Shown here one piece after another: positions 51,031 through 59,157 of a DNA stretch of 64,000 nucleotides (positions within the stretch are counted from its first letter, which is position 1; the number at the start of each line of letters is the position of its first letter). The stretch comes from Pseudomonadales bacterium (GTDB taxonomy: Bacteria > Pseudomonadota > Gammaproteobacteria > Pseudomonadales > UBA7434): assembly GCA_028223755.1 (NCBI GenBank), contig JAOIUY010000013.1, positions 1 to 64,000 on the forward strand, given 5' to 3'. A program made the translations under genes and the position numbers. A model generated the notes under the pieces. The model made no database searches. It was not told where the DNA came from and worked only from the letters and a program-made list of their open reading frames with translations.

Positions 51031-52326
51031 ATGTCAATGAATAAATCTGCTTCTGCACAGACTGCCCACGACAATGGACAATTTTCATTTGCACTTGATC
51101 CTGTCGTTGATTCTGAGGTCGATTATGATATTGACTCTGACATTAAAGATGTTTGTAGCCTTGAAAAAAATAATGAGGCGTTAGAAGCTAAGTTAGCGAT
51201 TAAAACTGAATCTATTTGGGTTTCTATGCCCAACGGCGAACAGTTGCATATGCGACATCTGCGCCCTCTGTTTGATCGTCCATTGTTAGATACTGAAGAA
51301 GCGCCAAAGCGCGTTTTTATGTTGCATGGCGAAGTTGAGTGCGGACGAATCTTCTATCATGAGTCGGGTAAAGGCGTTGCCTATCATTTTGCTGAGCAGG
51401 GCTATGAAGTCTTTGTTGCCGACCTGGGTGGTCGTGGCCGCAGTTTAGGTTGCGATGGAGAGCCATCTACATTAACGGTTCATGATATTGTCACTGATGC
51501 CATTCCTCGCTTGCTTCGCGCAGCGACACAACACAGCTCAGTATCAACAGATGATGCCTATGCTAATTCTTCCTCAGTTGCGCCGACTATTTGGGTAGCG
51601 CATGGCTTTGGTGGCGTGATGTTATCGGCTGCATGGGCGCGCATGAGTGATTCTGAGCGTACAGCGACACAAATGATATTTTTTGGCGCACGCCGCAAGT
51701 TACAAGCCAAGCGTCGAATCGCTAGTGCTTTTGTAAAAGCTTTTTGCCACCCATTAACCGCCAAGTTAGTGAATTGGCACAATGCTTTTCCTGCTACACG
51801 TATGCATTTGGGCTCGGCTGATGAGAATACTCATTGGTTTCGAGTTTATGCCGACTGGATAAGCAGTGATGATTGGTGTGATTCTGAAGATGGTTTTGAT
51901 TATCAGGCAGCGCTAAAAGCTAATCCTATTCCACCGACCCTTCATTTTGCTGCGGCGGCAGATAAAATTTATTCTGATGTCGCTGATGTTCGCGCCTTTA
52001 TAAATGAGTTAGGCCGTCATGATGCAAGAATGCTTGTTGCTGGCCAGATAGGTGAGAGCAAACGAGAATACGATCATTTAAGTCTGTTGTTAGATCCTGC
52101 GGCTGTGGATGATGTATTTACGGTTGCAACTGATTGGCTTGTTGAGCAGCAATCACTGAGCAGTCCAGCGGTTGTCGAGTCAGCCGTTGTTGAGTCAGCG
52201 ATTGTTCAAGAGTCTGATTTTGATTTGTCGTTTTATGAGGACTCTGTAAGCGATGATGCGAATCTATTCAGTGAGTCTGAAGTTCAGCAAGACGAAACAT
52301 CTGTTGAGTTAAGTTTGGCGGTTTAA
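51031..52326 (+). CDS. Alpha/beta hydrolase-fold protein lacking the catalytic serine
   Basis: 431 aa from ATG 51031, 2 bp after the hrpA stop. An in-frame ATG at 50986 would overlap hrpA by 43 bp. N-terminal 60 residues are acidic and disordered. The fold is recognisable (MLHGE, GYEVFVADLGGRGRS). At the nucleophile elbow the expected G-x-S-x-G reads A190-H-G192-F-G194, so serine is replaced by glycine, while the usual DHLSLLLDP histidine region is kept. C-terminus has repeated VVESAVVESAIV and an acidic tail. It may be a non-catalytic or altered-function member. Substrate unknown. Confidence 0.8.
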   Translation: MSMNKSASAQTAHDNGQFSFALDPVVDSEVDYDIDSDIKDVCSLEKNNEALEAKLAIKTESIWVSMPNGEQLHMRHLRPLFDRPLLDTEEAPKRVFMLHGEVECGRIFYHESGKGVAYHFAEQGYEVFVADLGGRGRSLGCDGEPSTLTVHDIVTDAIPRLLRAATQHSSVSTDDAYANSSSVAPTIWVAHGFGGVMLSAAWARMSDSERTATQMIFFGARRKLQAKRRIASAFVKAFCHPLTAKLVNWHNAFPATRMHLGSADENTHWFRVYADWISSDDWCDSEDGFDYQAALKANPIPPTLHFAAAADKIYSDVADVRAFINELGRHDARMLVAGQIGESKREYDHLSLLLDPAAVDDVFTVATDWLVEQQSLSSPAVVESAVVESAIVQESDFDLSFYEDSVSDDANLFSESEVQQDETSVELSLAV

Positions 52327-52380
52327 TTTTTCGTAAGTTCTCTTATTTCGTCCTAAGCTGTCATTGTCTGTGCTGCATGT

Positions 52381-52418
52381 AAAATCCTTATAAAAAGTAA
52401 ATTTTTGGATTTTTTTTT
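52381..52418 (+). terminator. AT-rich intrinsic terminator after the hydrolase gene
   Basis: AAAATCC(ttat)AAAAA-gtaaa-TTTTTGGATTTT forms a bulged hairpin running into a T8-T9 run ending at 52418. It separates the hydrolase from the RiPP cluster. Confidence 0.5.
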
Positions 52419-52751
52419 AGACATACAGCGATTTTATCCTCCAAAATACCTGTCATATTCGCCCCTATAGTCCTGTAAAAGCGTTCACCGTTATCGTTTT
52501 GATTGCCATTTAGTCTATTGCCGCTGTTTAATCGTGTATAGGGTTTATCGGGCAAATTTAAAGATTGAACGAATGCATAGGGATTATGTCTGTAGTGATG
52601 CTGTTCTTAAATCGATGTAAGTTTGAATGTTGCTTTAATGAGCTGGTGGTCAATAACCAATAGCTTTATGATGGCTGCAAGATTTAATGGACTTACCATT
52701 TTTATCATACGTTTATATAAGTTATTTATTCAATTCATATAAGGAGTTACC
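52419..52751 (+). promoter_or_regulatory. Upstream region of the HvfA-like precursor gene
   Basis: About 330 bp without a gene. The last bases hold a strong ribosome site (AAGGAG, 52741-52746, five bases before the ATG). I could not fix a -35/-10 pair and see no clear Fur or CueR box. An extracytoplasmic-sigma promoter is possible by analogy with related clusters. Confidence 0.45.
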
Positions 52752-53033
52752 ATGTCTAAGATCAAAGCGAATCCAGTAGCAGCTGCATTGGGTGCAGCCT
52801 TTTTGGCAACAGCGATTTCACCTATCGCTAGCGCAGATGTAAACCCTTTTTCAGCGACTCCGCTTAACTCTGGTTACGATATCGTTAACGCTGGCGACCA
52901 TGAAGGCAAATGTGGTGAAGGTAAATGCGGCGAGAGCAAAGGCGGCGAAGATAAAGGCGAAGAAGGCAAATGCGGCGGCGATGCTAAGAAAGATTCTGAA
53001 GGAAAATGCGGTGAAGGTAAGTGTGGCAGCTAA
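52752..53033 (+). CDS. HvfA/bufferin-type RiPP precursor with five EGKCG motifs
   Basis: 93 aa. Sec signal peptide, likely cut after ASA (26-28). The mature part is a short spacer and then pentapeptides. EGKCG occurs at 51-55, 56-60, 71-75, 83-87 and 88-92. Two degenerate pentads (ESKGG, EDKGE; 61-70) lie between copies 2 and 3. All five cysteines are in EGKCG. In the related Haemophilus HvfA, this motif is converted by an MNIO enzyme to copper-binding oxazolone/thioamide groups. The MNIO gene follows here. Strong AAGGAG ribosome site. Confidence 0.9.
   Translation: MSKIKANPVAAALGAAFLATAISPIASADVNPFSATPLNSGYDIVNAGDHEGKCGEGKCGESKGGEDKGEEGKCGGDAKKDSEGKCGEGKCGS
52902..53027 (+). repeat. 15-bp (EGKCG pentapeptide) repeat array in the precursor gene
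   Basis: Codons for residues 51-75 form five consecutive pentads (three intact EGKCG, two degenerate). After a seven-residue break, residues 83-92 add two more EGKCG. Units vary at synonymous sites (GGC/GGT, TGT/TGC), so they are not a recent pure slippage product. Confidence 0.85.
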
Positions 53034-53074
53034 TGTTTATTGTTAGTTGTTAAGTTACTCATTTCCATTGAGAT

Positions 53075-53110
53075 AAAAAATGGCGGGAAGGTTTCTTTCC
53101 CGCCATTTTT
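53075..53110 (+). terminator. Strong intrinsic terminator between precursor and MNIO genes
   Basis: Stem AAAAATGGCGGGAA / TTCCCGCCATTTTT (9-bp GC-rich core plus A/T flank), seven-base loop, followed by a T-run within the 3' arm (53106-53110). It lies 42 bp after the precursor stop and should stop most transcripts, leaving partial read-through to the enzyme genes. Confidence 0.8.
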
Positions 53111-53203
53111 GTTTTAGCCTTATTACTTATTTTTGTAAGAAGAATGCTTGGTTTAATTGAGTATATGATTGGAGTGGCTTGAGCGAATGCGGTTTCCGTT
53201 GTA

Positions 53204-54061
53204 ATGATAGAAAATAATACAGACTGGTATCGAAATAAGGCGCAAGCAGGCTTGGGTTTACGTCGAGGTCTGGTCGAAACATTCTCTGCCTTAAAGCAGG
53301 GCGATGTCGATTTCATGGAAGTAGCTCCCGAAAACTGGATAGGTGTGGGTGGGATTTTTGCAAAACAATTACGCAGTTTTAGCGAGCGTTATCCTCTAAC
53401 GCTCCATGGTCTGTCATTAAATATTGGTGGTCCCGAGCCTTTAGATGTTGAGCTTATAAAAAACATTAAACAGTTTATTCAAACACATCAATGTCCCGTC
53501 TATTCAGAGCACCTGAGTTACTGTGGTGACTCTGGTCACCTTTACGATTTGATGCCAATTCCTTTTAAACGCGATGCGATTCGCTATGTGGCTGATCGTG
53601 TTCAGCAGGTGCAAGATATTTTAGGGCAGCGTATCGCGCTAGAAAATGTCTCTTATTATGCCGCACCCTCACAAGAAATGAGTGAGCTAGAGTTTATCGA
53701 TGGTGTGCTTGAATCAGCAGACTGCGATTTATTGTTAGATGTGAATAATATTTATATCAACAGCATTAATCATGATTACAACGCGGCTGATTTTTTACGA
53801 GCACTGCCTGGTCATCGCGCGCATTACATGCATATTGCCGGTCATTATGAAGAGGCTGAAGACCTTCGTGTCGACACCCATGGTGCAGCGATTATCGACC
53901 CAGTTTGGGGCTTGCTAGCGCTGGCCTACAAAACTTTTGGTGTTAAACCCACTCTAGTTGAACGAGATTTTAATTTCCCACCACTTGCCGATTTAGTTGC
54001 CGAGGTGAATCAGGTGCGAGCTATCCAGCAAACAGCTATCCAGCAGACAGCAGGGCGATAG
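53204..54061 (+). CDS. DUF692 multinuclear iron (MNIO) RiPP-modifying enzyme, HvfB/BufB-like
   Basis: 285 aa TIM-barrel DUF692 protein. Family blocks: GLGLRRGL at the start, DFMEVAPENWIGVGG, LHGLSLNIGG, SEHLSYC, LENVSYYA, LLLDVNNIYINSINH, HIAGHYE, DTHGAAI, and TLVERDFN. His/Glu/Asp/Asn residues in these blocks ligate the iron cluster in MbnB and relatives. It should oxidise cysteines of the EGKCG precursor. Separated from the precursor by a terminator, and from the partner gene by 4 bp. The C-terminal AIQQTAIQQTA is a small duplication. Confidence 0.92.
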   Translation: MIENNTDWYRNKAQAGLGLRRGLVETFSALKQGDVDFMEVAPENWIGVGGIFAKQLRSFSERYPLTLHGLSLNIGGPEPLDVELIKNIKQFIQTHQCPVYSEHLSYCGDSGHLYDLMPIPFKRDAIRYVADRVQQVQDILGQRIALENVSYYAAPSQEMSELEFIDGVLESADCDLLLDVNNIYINSINHDYNAADFLRALPGHRAHYMHIAGHYEEAEDLRVDTHGAAIIDPVWGLLALAYKTFGVKPTLVERDFNFPPLADLVAEVNQVRAIQQTAIQQTAGR

Positions 54062-54065
54062 GCTT

Positions 54066-54836
54066 ATGGCCGATAAGTTTTATGACATTCAACGGACATT
54101 TGCTGCTCATATTCGTGAGCCTAGTTTGCATCCGGCGCCGACTGATATCGAAGATCGTCGCATGAAAATCTATCGCGAGTTATTTTATAAAAATATTGAA
54201 GGCTTTATTAGCAGTGCCTTTCCTGTGTTGCGTAAACTTTATAGCGATACTCACTGGCATCAAATGGTGCGTGATTTTATTCATCGTCATCAGTCGCAAA
54301 CGCCTTATTTTTTAGAGGTTAGTGAAGAGTTTCTAGCTTATTTAGAGGGTGAGCGAGAGCCTGCTAACTGTGATCCTGTGTTTGCATTGGCGCTGGCACG
54401 TTATGAGTGGGCTGAGCTAGCGTTATTTGTTGCTGAGCAAAGTATCCCTGAGGATTCGTTACCGATCGATCAGTCTCTGCTGGATCATGTGCCAGTATTG
54501 TCGCCACTGGCATGGTCTATGGTATTTGATTACCCAGTCCATAAAATTGGTGAGACGTTTCAGCCTGAACAACCCAGTGAGCAGCCTGTGTGCTTGGTGG
54601 TTTATCGCAATCGTCAAGATAAAGTCGCTTTTCTTGAGGCTAATCCGGTAACGGCGCGATTGTTAGAGTTGTGTGAGGGTAATGATGATGCTCGCCACAA
54701 CAAAACAGGGCGGGAGCTATTAGAGAAAATTGCTGAGGAGTTACAGCACCCTGATCCCAGTATGGTCGTTAAAGCCGGTGCTGATATATTGGCGCAATTA
54801 CGCCAGTTAGATATAATATTTGGTATGTTTGATTGA
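54066..54836 (+). CDS. DUF2063 partner protein, HvfC/BufC-like
   Basis: 256 aa. N-terminal DUF2063 putative DNA-binding domain by name (IQRTFAAHIREP, RRMKIYRELFYKNIEGFISSAFPVLRKLY, YFLEVSEEFLAYL). In MNIO systems this family binds the precursor's leader/signal region and delivers it to the enzyme. Directly after the MNIO gene. No DoxX (BufD) gene follows; mlaA comes next. Confidence 0.9.
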   Translation: MADKFYDIQRTFAAHIREPSLHPAPTDIEDRRMKIYRELFYKNIEGFISSAFPVLRKLYSDTHWHQMVRDFIHRHQSQTPYFLEVSEEFLAYLEGEREPANCDPVFALALARYEWAELALFVAEQSIPEDSLPIDQSLLDHVPVLSPLAWSMVFDYPVHKIGETFQPEQPSEQPVCLVVYRNRQDKVAFLEANPVTARLLELCEGNDDARHNKTGRELLEKIAEELQHPDPSMVVKAGADILAQLRQLDIIFGMFD

Positions 54837-54894
54837 TAACAGTTTTAATTTTTATTAATAGTATTTAATTAAGTTCCGCATAGGGATTTTTACC

Positions 54895-55590
54895 ATGTCA
54901 TTACCTTCTTATTTTATCCGTCTTACGGTTATTTTAATGCTGGCAACAGTTGTGCCATCTCATGCTGCCACTGTTGATCCTTACGAAAGAATTAACCGTA
55001 AAATTTTTGCCTTTAATGAAGTGCTAGATAAGTGGTTAGTTAGGCCTTCTGCGAAAGTCTACGATTGGGTCACTCCAGGCCTTATCGATCGCGGTGTGAC
55101 GAATTTTTTTGATAATGTTGGTGAGATTAGCAATATCGTCAATAGCGGCCTACAGGGTGATTTACGCCAGTCTGGCAATAGTTTGGGACGGCTAGTGATT
55201 AACTCTACTGTAGGTATAGGCGGTCTCTTTGACATTGCTACTGATTGGGGTATTGACGAGCGCAATGAAGACTTTGGCCAAACGCTAGCCGTTTGGGGTG
55301 TCGATAGTGGTCCGTATATTGTTTTACCTATGCTTGGCGGTCGCTATCTTCGTGATGGCGTGGCAATAGTACCCGATACTTATCTTTCGCCGTTAGGGCA
55401 GGTAGATGATGTCCGAACCAGAAACGCTTTGCGGGCTTTAAAGTTACTTGATATGCGAGCTGATTTGCTAGATGCGGAGCGTCTTGTTTCGGGTGATCGC
55501 TATACCTTTATTCGCGAGATCTATACTCAGCAGCGCGAAGTCAGCATTGCTAATGGTCAGGTTGAAGATGATTTTGGCGATGATTTTTAA
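54895..55590 (+). CDS. mlaA: MlaA/VacJ family outer-membrane phospholipid transport protein
   Basis: 231 aa. Signal peptide (about 1-25) ending SHA, then DPYERINRKIFAFNEVLDKWLVRP, the canonical MlaA start. Further blocks: FFDNVGEISNIVNSGLQG, LGRLVINSTVGIGGLFDIA, EDFGQTLAVWGVDSGPYIVLPMLGG. MlaA removes misplaced phospholipid from the outer leaflet together with a porin and passes it to MlaC. Unlike the E. coli protein, there is no lipobox cysteine, so it would not be lipidated. Confidence 0.92.
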   Translation: MSLPSYFIRLTVILMLATVVPSHAATVDPYERINRKIFAFNEVLDKWLVRPSAKVYDWVTPGLIDRGVTNFFDNVGEISNIVNSGLQGDLRQSGNSLGRLVINSTVGIGGLFDIATDWGIDERNEDFGQTLAVWGVDSGPYIVLPMLGGRYLRDGVAIVPDTYLSPLGQVDDVRTRNALRALKLLDMRADLLDAERLVSGDRYTFIREIYTQQREVSIANGQVEDDFGDDF

Positions 55591-55770
55591 TCGAAAATAA
55601 AAAAACAGCACTATAAATTAGCCATTATTACCAAATATAACCACTGCTTTTTATCATTTTAATTCTTCCATCTCTGCGCAGAAATGTTTAAATGTTCAAA
55701 ACGCGATTACAGTATTAGCGTTAAATGTTGTCTAAGCTAATAAGCGCAAAGCGCAAGTTGATATAAACCA

Positions 55771-56961
55771 TTGGAAATTCCTAGTAGCACAGAGTTAGTC
55801 AAAGTCCTTATCATCGACGATGACGAAAACGTGCGCCATTCAATTGCCTCCTACCTCCGTGACAGTGGTTACCAAACCTGTGAAGCCGTTGACGGTGAAG
55901 AAGGTCTTGCTCGAATGGCTATCGAAAAGCCAGAGCTGGTTCTCTGTGATTTGAGAATGCCCAAGCTCGACGGAATCAATGTATTAAAAGTGATTGCCGA
56001 TGCTTATTCCCACGTGCCGATTATTGTGATTTCTGGCGCTGGCGTCATGAGTGATGTCGTTGAGGCTCTTCGCCTTGGTGCGAGTGATTATTTAATCAAG
56101 CCCATCCTAGATCTTGAGGTTTTAGTCCATGCGATTGAGCGCAGCCTTGAGCGTTTTAGTTTACGCCGTGAAAACCTCAGATATCGCCAGCAACTTGAGC
56201 AGGCGAATAGTGATTTAAAAACTAACCTTGCGGTATTAGAACAAGATCATCAAGCGGGTTTGCAAGTGCAGATGAAAATGCTGCCCGTTAGCCCAATGCA
56301 AAAAAGTGCTTATATTTTTCACCACCAAATTGTGCCCTCAGTGTATTTAAGTGGTGACTTTGTTGAGTACGTTACCGTTGGTACCGACCATGTTGTATTT
56401 TTTATGGCCGATGTTTCTGGCCATGGGGCATCGTCAGCGTTTGTCACTGTGTTAATGAAAAACCTGACGGCGCGAATGCGAAGTGATTATAGCCGACATG
56501 GGGACGATGGTATTTTGCATCCTGCTGAATTTTTAGCGCAGGCTAATGCTGAACTATTAGGTACAGGGATCGGCAAGCATGCCACCTTGTTTTATGCGGT
56601 GTTAGACACACAAAATAATCGCTTAACTTATTCTGTAGCTGGTGCTTTACCGGTGCCTATATTAATTACTGATGGCGAAGCGCGTTATCTTGAGGGGCAG
56701 GGTGCGCCAGTTGGTTTATTTGAACAGACTAACTATCAAGAGATAGCCGTCGATCTGCCTGATAAATTTAGATTTATGATGTTTTCTGATGGCATATTAG
56801 AAGTATTAGAGCAAGATAGCTTAGCAAAGAAAGAAGCTTTCTTATTGTCTGAAGCACCTAAAATGAAGGCAGATATCGAATCCATTTTTGATGGTTTTAA
56901 TGTCGATGAGAGCCAGCAATACCCCGATGATATTGCGCTGTTAGTCGTTGATAAAGTTTAG
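55771..56961 (+). CDS. Response regulator with PP2C (SpoIIE-like) phosphatase, HsbR/RssB-related
   Basis: 396 aa. Receiver domain 11-125: acidic pocket D16-D18, phosphoacceptor D60 in LVLCDLRMPKLDG, K110 in YLIKP. A coiled coil (about 135-165) links to a PP2C phosphatase domain (GDFVEY, FFMADVSGHGASSAF, DDIALLVV at the end). It should dephosphorylate a STAS protein; the next gene encodes one. HsbR of Pseudomonas also carries an HATPase kinase domain, which is absent here. TTG start. Confidence 0.88.
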   Translation: MEIPSSTELVKVLIIDDDENVRHSIASYLRDSGYQTCEAVDGEEGLARMAIEKPELVLCDLRMPKLDGINVLKVIADAYSHVPIIVISGAGVMSDVVEALRLGASDYLIKPILDLEVLVHAIERSLERFSLRRENLRYRQQLEQANSDLKTNLAVLEQDHQAGLQVQMKMLPVSPMQKSAYIFHHQIVPSVYLSGDFVEYVTVGTDHVVFFMADVSGHGASSAFVTVLMKNLTARMRSDYSRHGDDGILHPAEFLAQANAELLGTGIGKHATLFYAVLDTQNNRLTYSVAGALPVPILITDGEARYLEGQGAPVGLFEQTNYQEIAVDLPDKFRFMMFSDGILEVLEQDSLAKKEAFLLSEAPKMKADIESIFDGFNVDESQQYPDDIALLVVDKV

Positions 56962-57085
56962 TGTTGATAAGAGCTAGTGTTTATAAAAATTAGTGCTGAA
57001 AAAATTTATATAATGAAAAATAATATGAACGATATATGGATAGCAACCTACGCTAATCTATGGGGTTTATTAAAGGTGTTAAATC

Positions 57086-57583
57086 ATGTCTGATAGCAAG
57101 GTGCTAGTAGGCTTGCAAGATAAGCAGCGCTTCTGGTTAAAGCTAGAAGGCGATGTTCGCGTGCCATGGTGTGTGAGCTTAGAAACGTATTGTGAGGCCG
57201 TTATACAGCAGCCAGGCATTAAAAGTGTCTGTGTCGATTTGTTAGCTACTGATAACCTTGATAGTACTACGTTGGGTGTGCTGGCAAAAGTTGCGATTTA
57301 TACCAGTAGCCACTGTGACGAAAAAGCCATCTTACTATGCCATGATGAAAACATTCTTCGGCTTGTTCGAAGTATGGGTTTCGAATCAGTTTTTGATATT
57401 CGCAATAGTTTTGCTGCAGAAGTTTTAGATTTTGATGAGTTACCACTATTGGCCTGTACCGAGGCCGATATGAAAGATGCGGTTATTAACGCACATAAGA
57501 CATTAATGGATATGACCGAAGATAATCGAGCTTCATTCGGCAGCTTGGTTAGTGCTTTAGAAAATGAAATAGATAAAGGCTAG
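57086..57583 (+). CDS. STAS domain anti-sigma factor antagonist, HsbA-like
   Basis: 165 aa. STAS fold with the phosphorylatable serine likely S60 in DNLDSTTLGVL. The C-terminal extension is helical (MKDAVINAHKTLMDMTEDN). Pairs with the upstream RR-phosphatase in a partner switch, where the phosphorylation state decides which partner is bound (an anti-sigma factor or a diguanylate cyclase in Pseudomonas). Confidence 0.86.
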   Translation: MSDSKVLVGLQDKQRFWLKLEGDVRVPWCVSLETYCEAVIQQPGIKSVCVDLLATDNLDSTTLGVLAKVAIYTSSHCDEKAILLCHDENILRLVRSMGFESVFDIRNSFAAEVLDFDELPLLACTEADMKDAVINAHKTLMDMTEDNRASFGSLVSALENEIDKG

Positions 57584-57613
57584 CTTGATACAAACGGCTA
57601 TTTATCTCTTTAT

Positions 57614-58057
57614 CTATTTAGCCAGCACTTCATGTTTGGCGCGAATAAAATCACTGTGACTCACATAAATTAAATCAGCCACTTTACGAATAAGGTGGTC
57701 TTCGTGTTGATCAATTTTTTTATCGGCGTAAGCCACTTGCCAGATGTTTTTTATGAGTTGGTATTTAGCAGCTTTATCAAAATGACTATTAATAATTTCA
57801 GTGAATTCAAACAAAGAGGTGGCAGCATCATTTTTTTGCTGCGCTTCAGCCAACAGCTTGTTAGCCTCGGTAGCGGTTAAATTAAAAGTGGCTTGAGCAA
57901 TGGAGATGACTTCAGCAATCTCCAATTCATCAACGCTATTGTCTGCTCGACACAGCTCGATTAATAAAGCCGTTGCAGCCAACTGAGAAAGTTGTTGCTC
58001 GTCAGTCTCAGTTGACGTATCGGTTGAAGAAAATAAACCGGCAAGCTTACCAAGCAC
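57614..58057 (-). CDS. TerB-like (tellurite resistance B fold) protein
   Basis: 147 aa, helical. Pattern LLIELCRADNSVDELEIAEVISIAQATF and VAYADKKIDQHEDHLIRKVADLI is the duplicated EF-hand-like acidic pattern of TerB proteins. Exact role unknown. No ter operon here. Its ATG overlaps the transaldolase stop by one base, so the two are translated together. Confidence 0.8.
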   Translation of the reverse strand: MLGKLAGLFSSTDTSTETDEQQLSQLAATALLIELCRADNSVDELEIAEVISIAQATFNLTATEANKLLAEAQQKNDAATSLFEFTEIINSHFDKAAKYQLIKNIWQVAYADKKIDQHEDHLIRKVADLIYVSHSDFIRAKHEVLAK

Positions 58058-59019
58058 TAGCCGTTAGCCTTTAACAGTTGTTCAAGCTTGACCTGATCAG
58101 CAGCAAAGTTGCGAATACCTTCAGACAGTTTCTCTGTTGCCATAGCATCCTCATTCATAGCCCAGCGGAACGCTGATTCAGTATTGCTAGGCTTGGCGAT
58201 ATCGCTGCCTGTGTTGCTATTCAGCATTTGTGGCAATTCACCATGATCATTAGCAAGTTCTTCTAAAAGGCCAGGACTAATGGTTAATCTATCGCAGCCA
58301 GCCAGTGATTCAATTTCACCAATATTGCGGAAGCTTGCGCCCATAACAACAGTGTCATAGCCATTGGCTTTATAAAAATCATAGATGCTGGTCACTGAAA
58401 TAACACCAGGATCTTCATGAGCAGCATATTCTGTTTTACCCGTATTGGCTTTGTACCAATCTAAAATACGGCCAACAAAAGGAGAGATAAGAAATACACC
58501 TGCGTCAGCGCAAGCAGCCGCCTGACTAAAGCCAAATAAAAGTGTTAGGTTGCAGTTAATACCGTCTTTTTCTAATTGTTCAGCCGCTTTAATGCCTTCC
58601 CATGTTGATGCCATCTTAATCAAAATACGCTCTCGGCTAATGCCGCTCTGCTCGTATAGGTCAATCATGCGGTGCGCTTTTTCTATGGTTGCTTTGGTAT
58701 CAAAAGATAATCGAGCATCGACCTCTGTAGAGACGCGACCGGGGATGATGGATAAAATTTCTTGTCCAATAGCTACTGCAAACTTATCACCGGCATCAGC
58801 TAATTGCTGCTTTGAATCACTACTTTGTGAAGCGGCCCATGAGACGGCGTCATTGAGGAGTGATTGGTAATGGGGCAGTGCGGCAGCTTTTAATAATAGC
58901 GATGGATTGGTTGTTGCATCCAAAGGTGCGTATTTTTTAATCGCTTCGATATCGCCAGTATCGGCAACTACATCGGTCATGCTTCGAAGTTGGTCCAGTT
59001 TGCTCGGAGAATTTGTCAT
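58057..59019 (-). CDS. talB: Transaldolase
   Basis: 320 aa from ATG 59017-59019, which has GGA eight bases upstream and gives the normal length of about 317. An in-frame TTG at 59031 is less likely. Interconverts sedoheptulose-7-P and glyceraldehyde-3-P in the pentose phosphate pathway. Schiff-base lysine is in [25 protein letters not shown] and [27 protein letters not shown] are diagnostic. Confidence 0.95.
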   Translation of the reverse strand: MTNSPSKLDQLRSMTDVVADTGDIEAIKKYAPLDATTNPSLLLKAAALPHYQSLLNDAVSWAASQSSDSKQQLADAGDKFAVAIGQEILSIIPGRVSTEVDARLSFDTKATIEKAHRMIDLYEQSGISRERILIKMASTWEGIKAAEQLEKDGINCNLTLLFGFSQAAACADAGVFLISPFVGRILDWYKANTGKTEYAAHEDPGVISVTSIYDFYKANGYDTVVMGASFRNIGEIESLAGCDRLTISPGLLEELANDHGELPQMLNSNTGSDIAKPSNTESAFRWAMNEDAMATEKLSEGIRNFAADQVKLEQLLKANG

Positions 59020-59157
59020 TAAGGTTTCCAAAGGCTGTGAATATGAAGTGATAAAGTAATGTATTAGGTAGTGAATAAATCAATTGCTGTGAATGATACT
59101 AAAGCCCTAGGCTGGATGCCATAAAAGCGCCATTCTTTTTGTAACACTAAGTACGCT

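Noticed and set aside
52902-53027. CRISPR-like or satellite repeat
   Set aside because: The 15-bp periodicity is coding (EGKCG pentads), with synonymous changes between units and no spacers.
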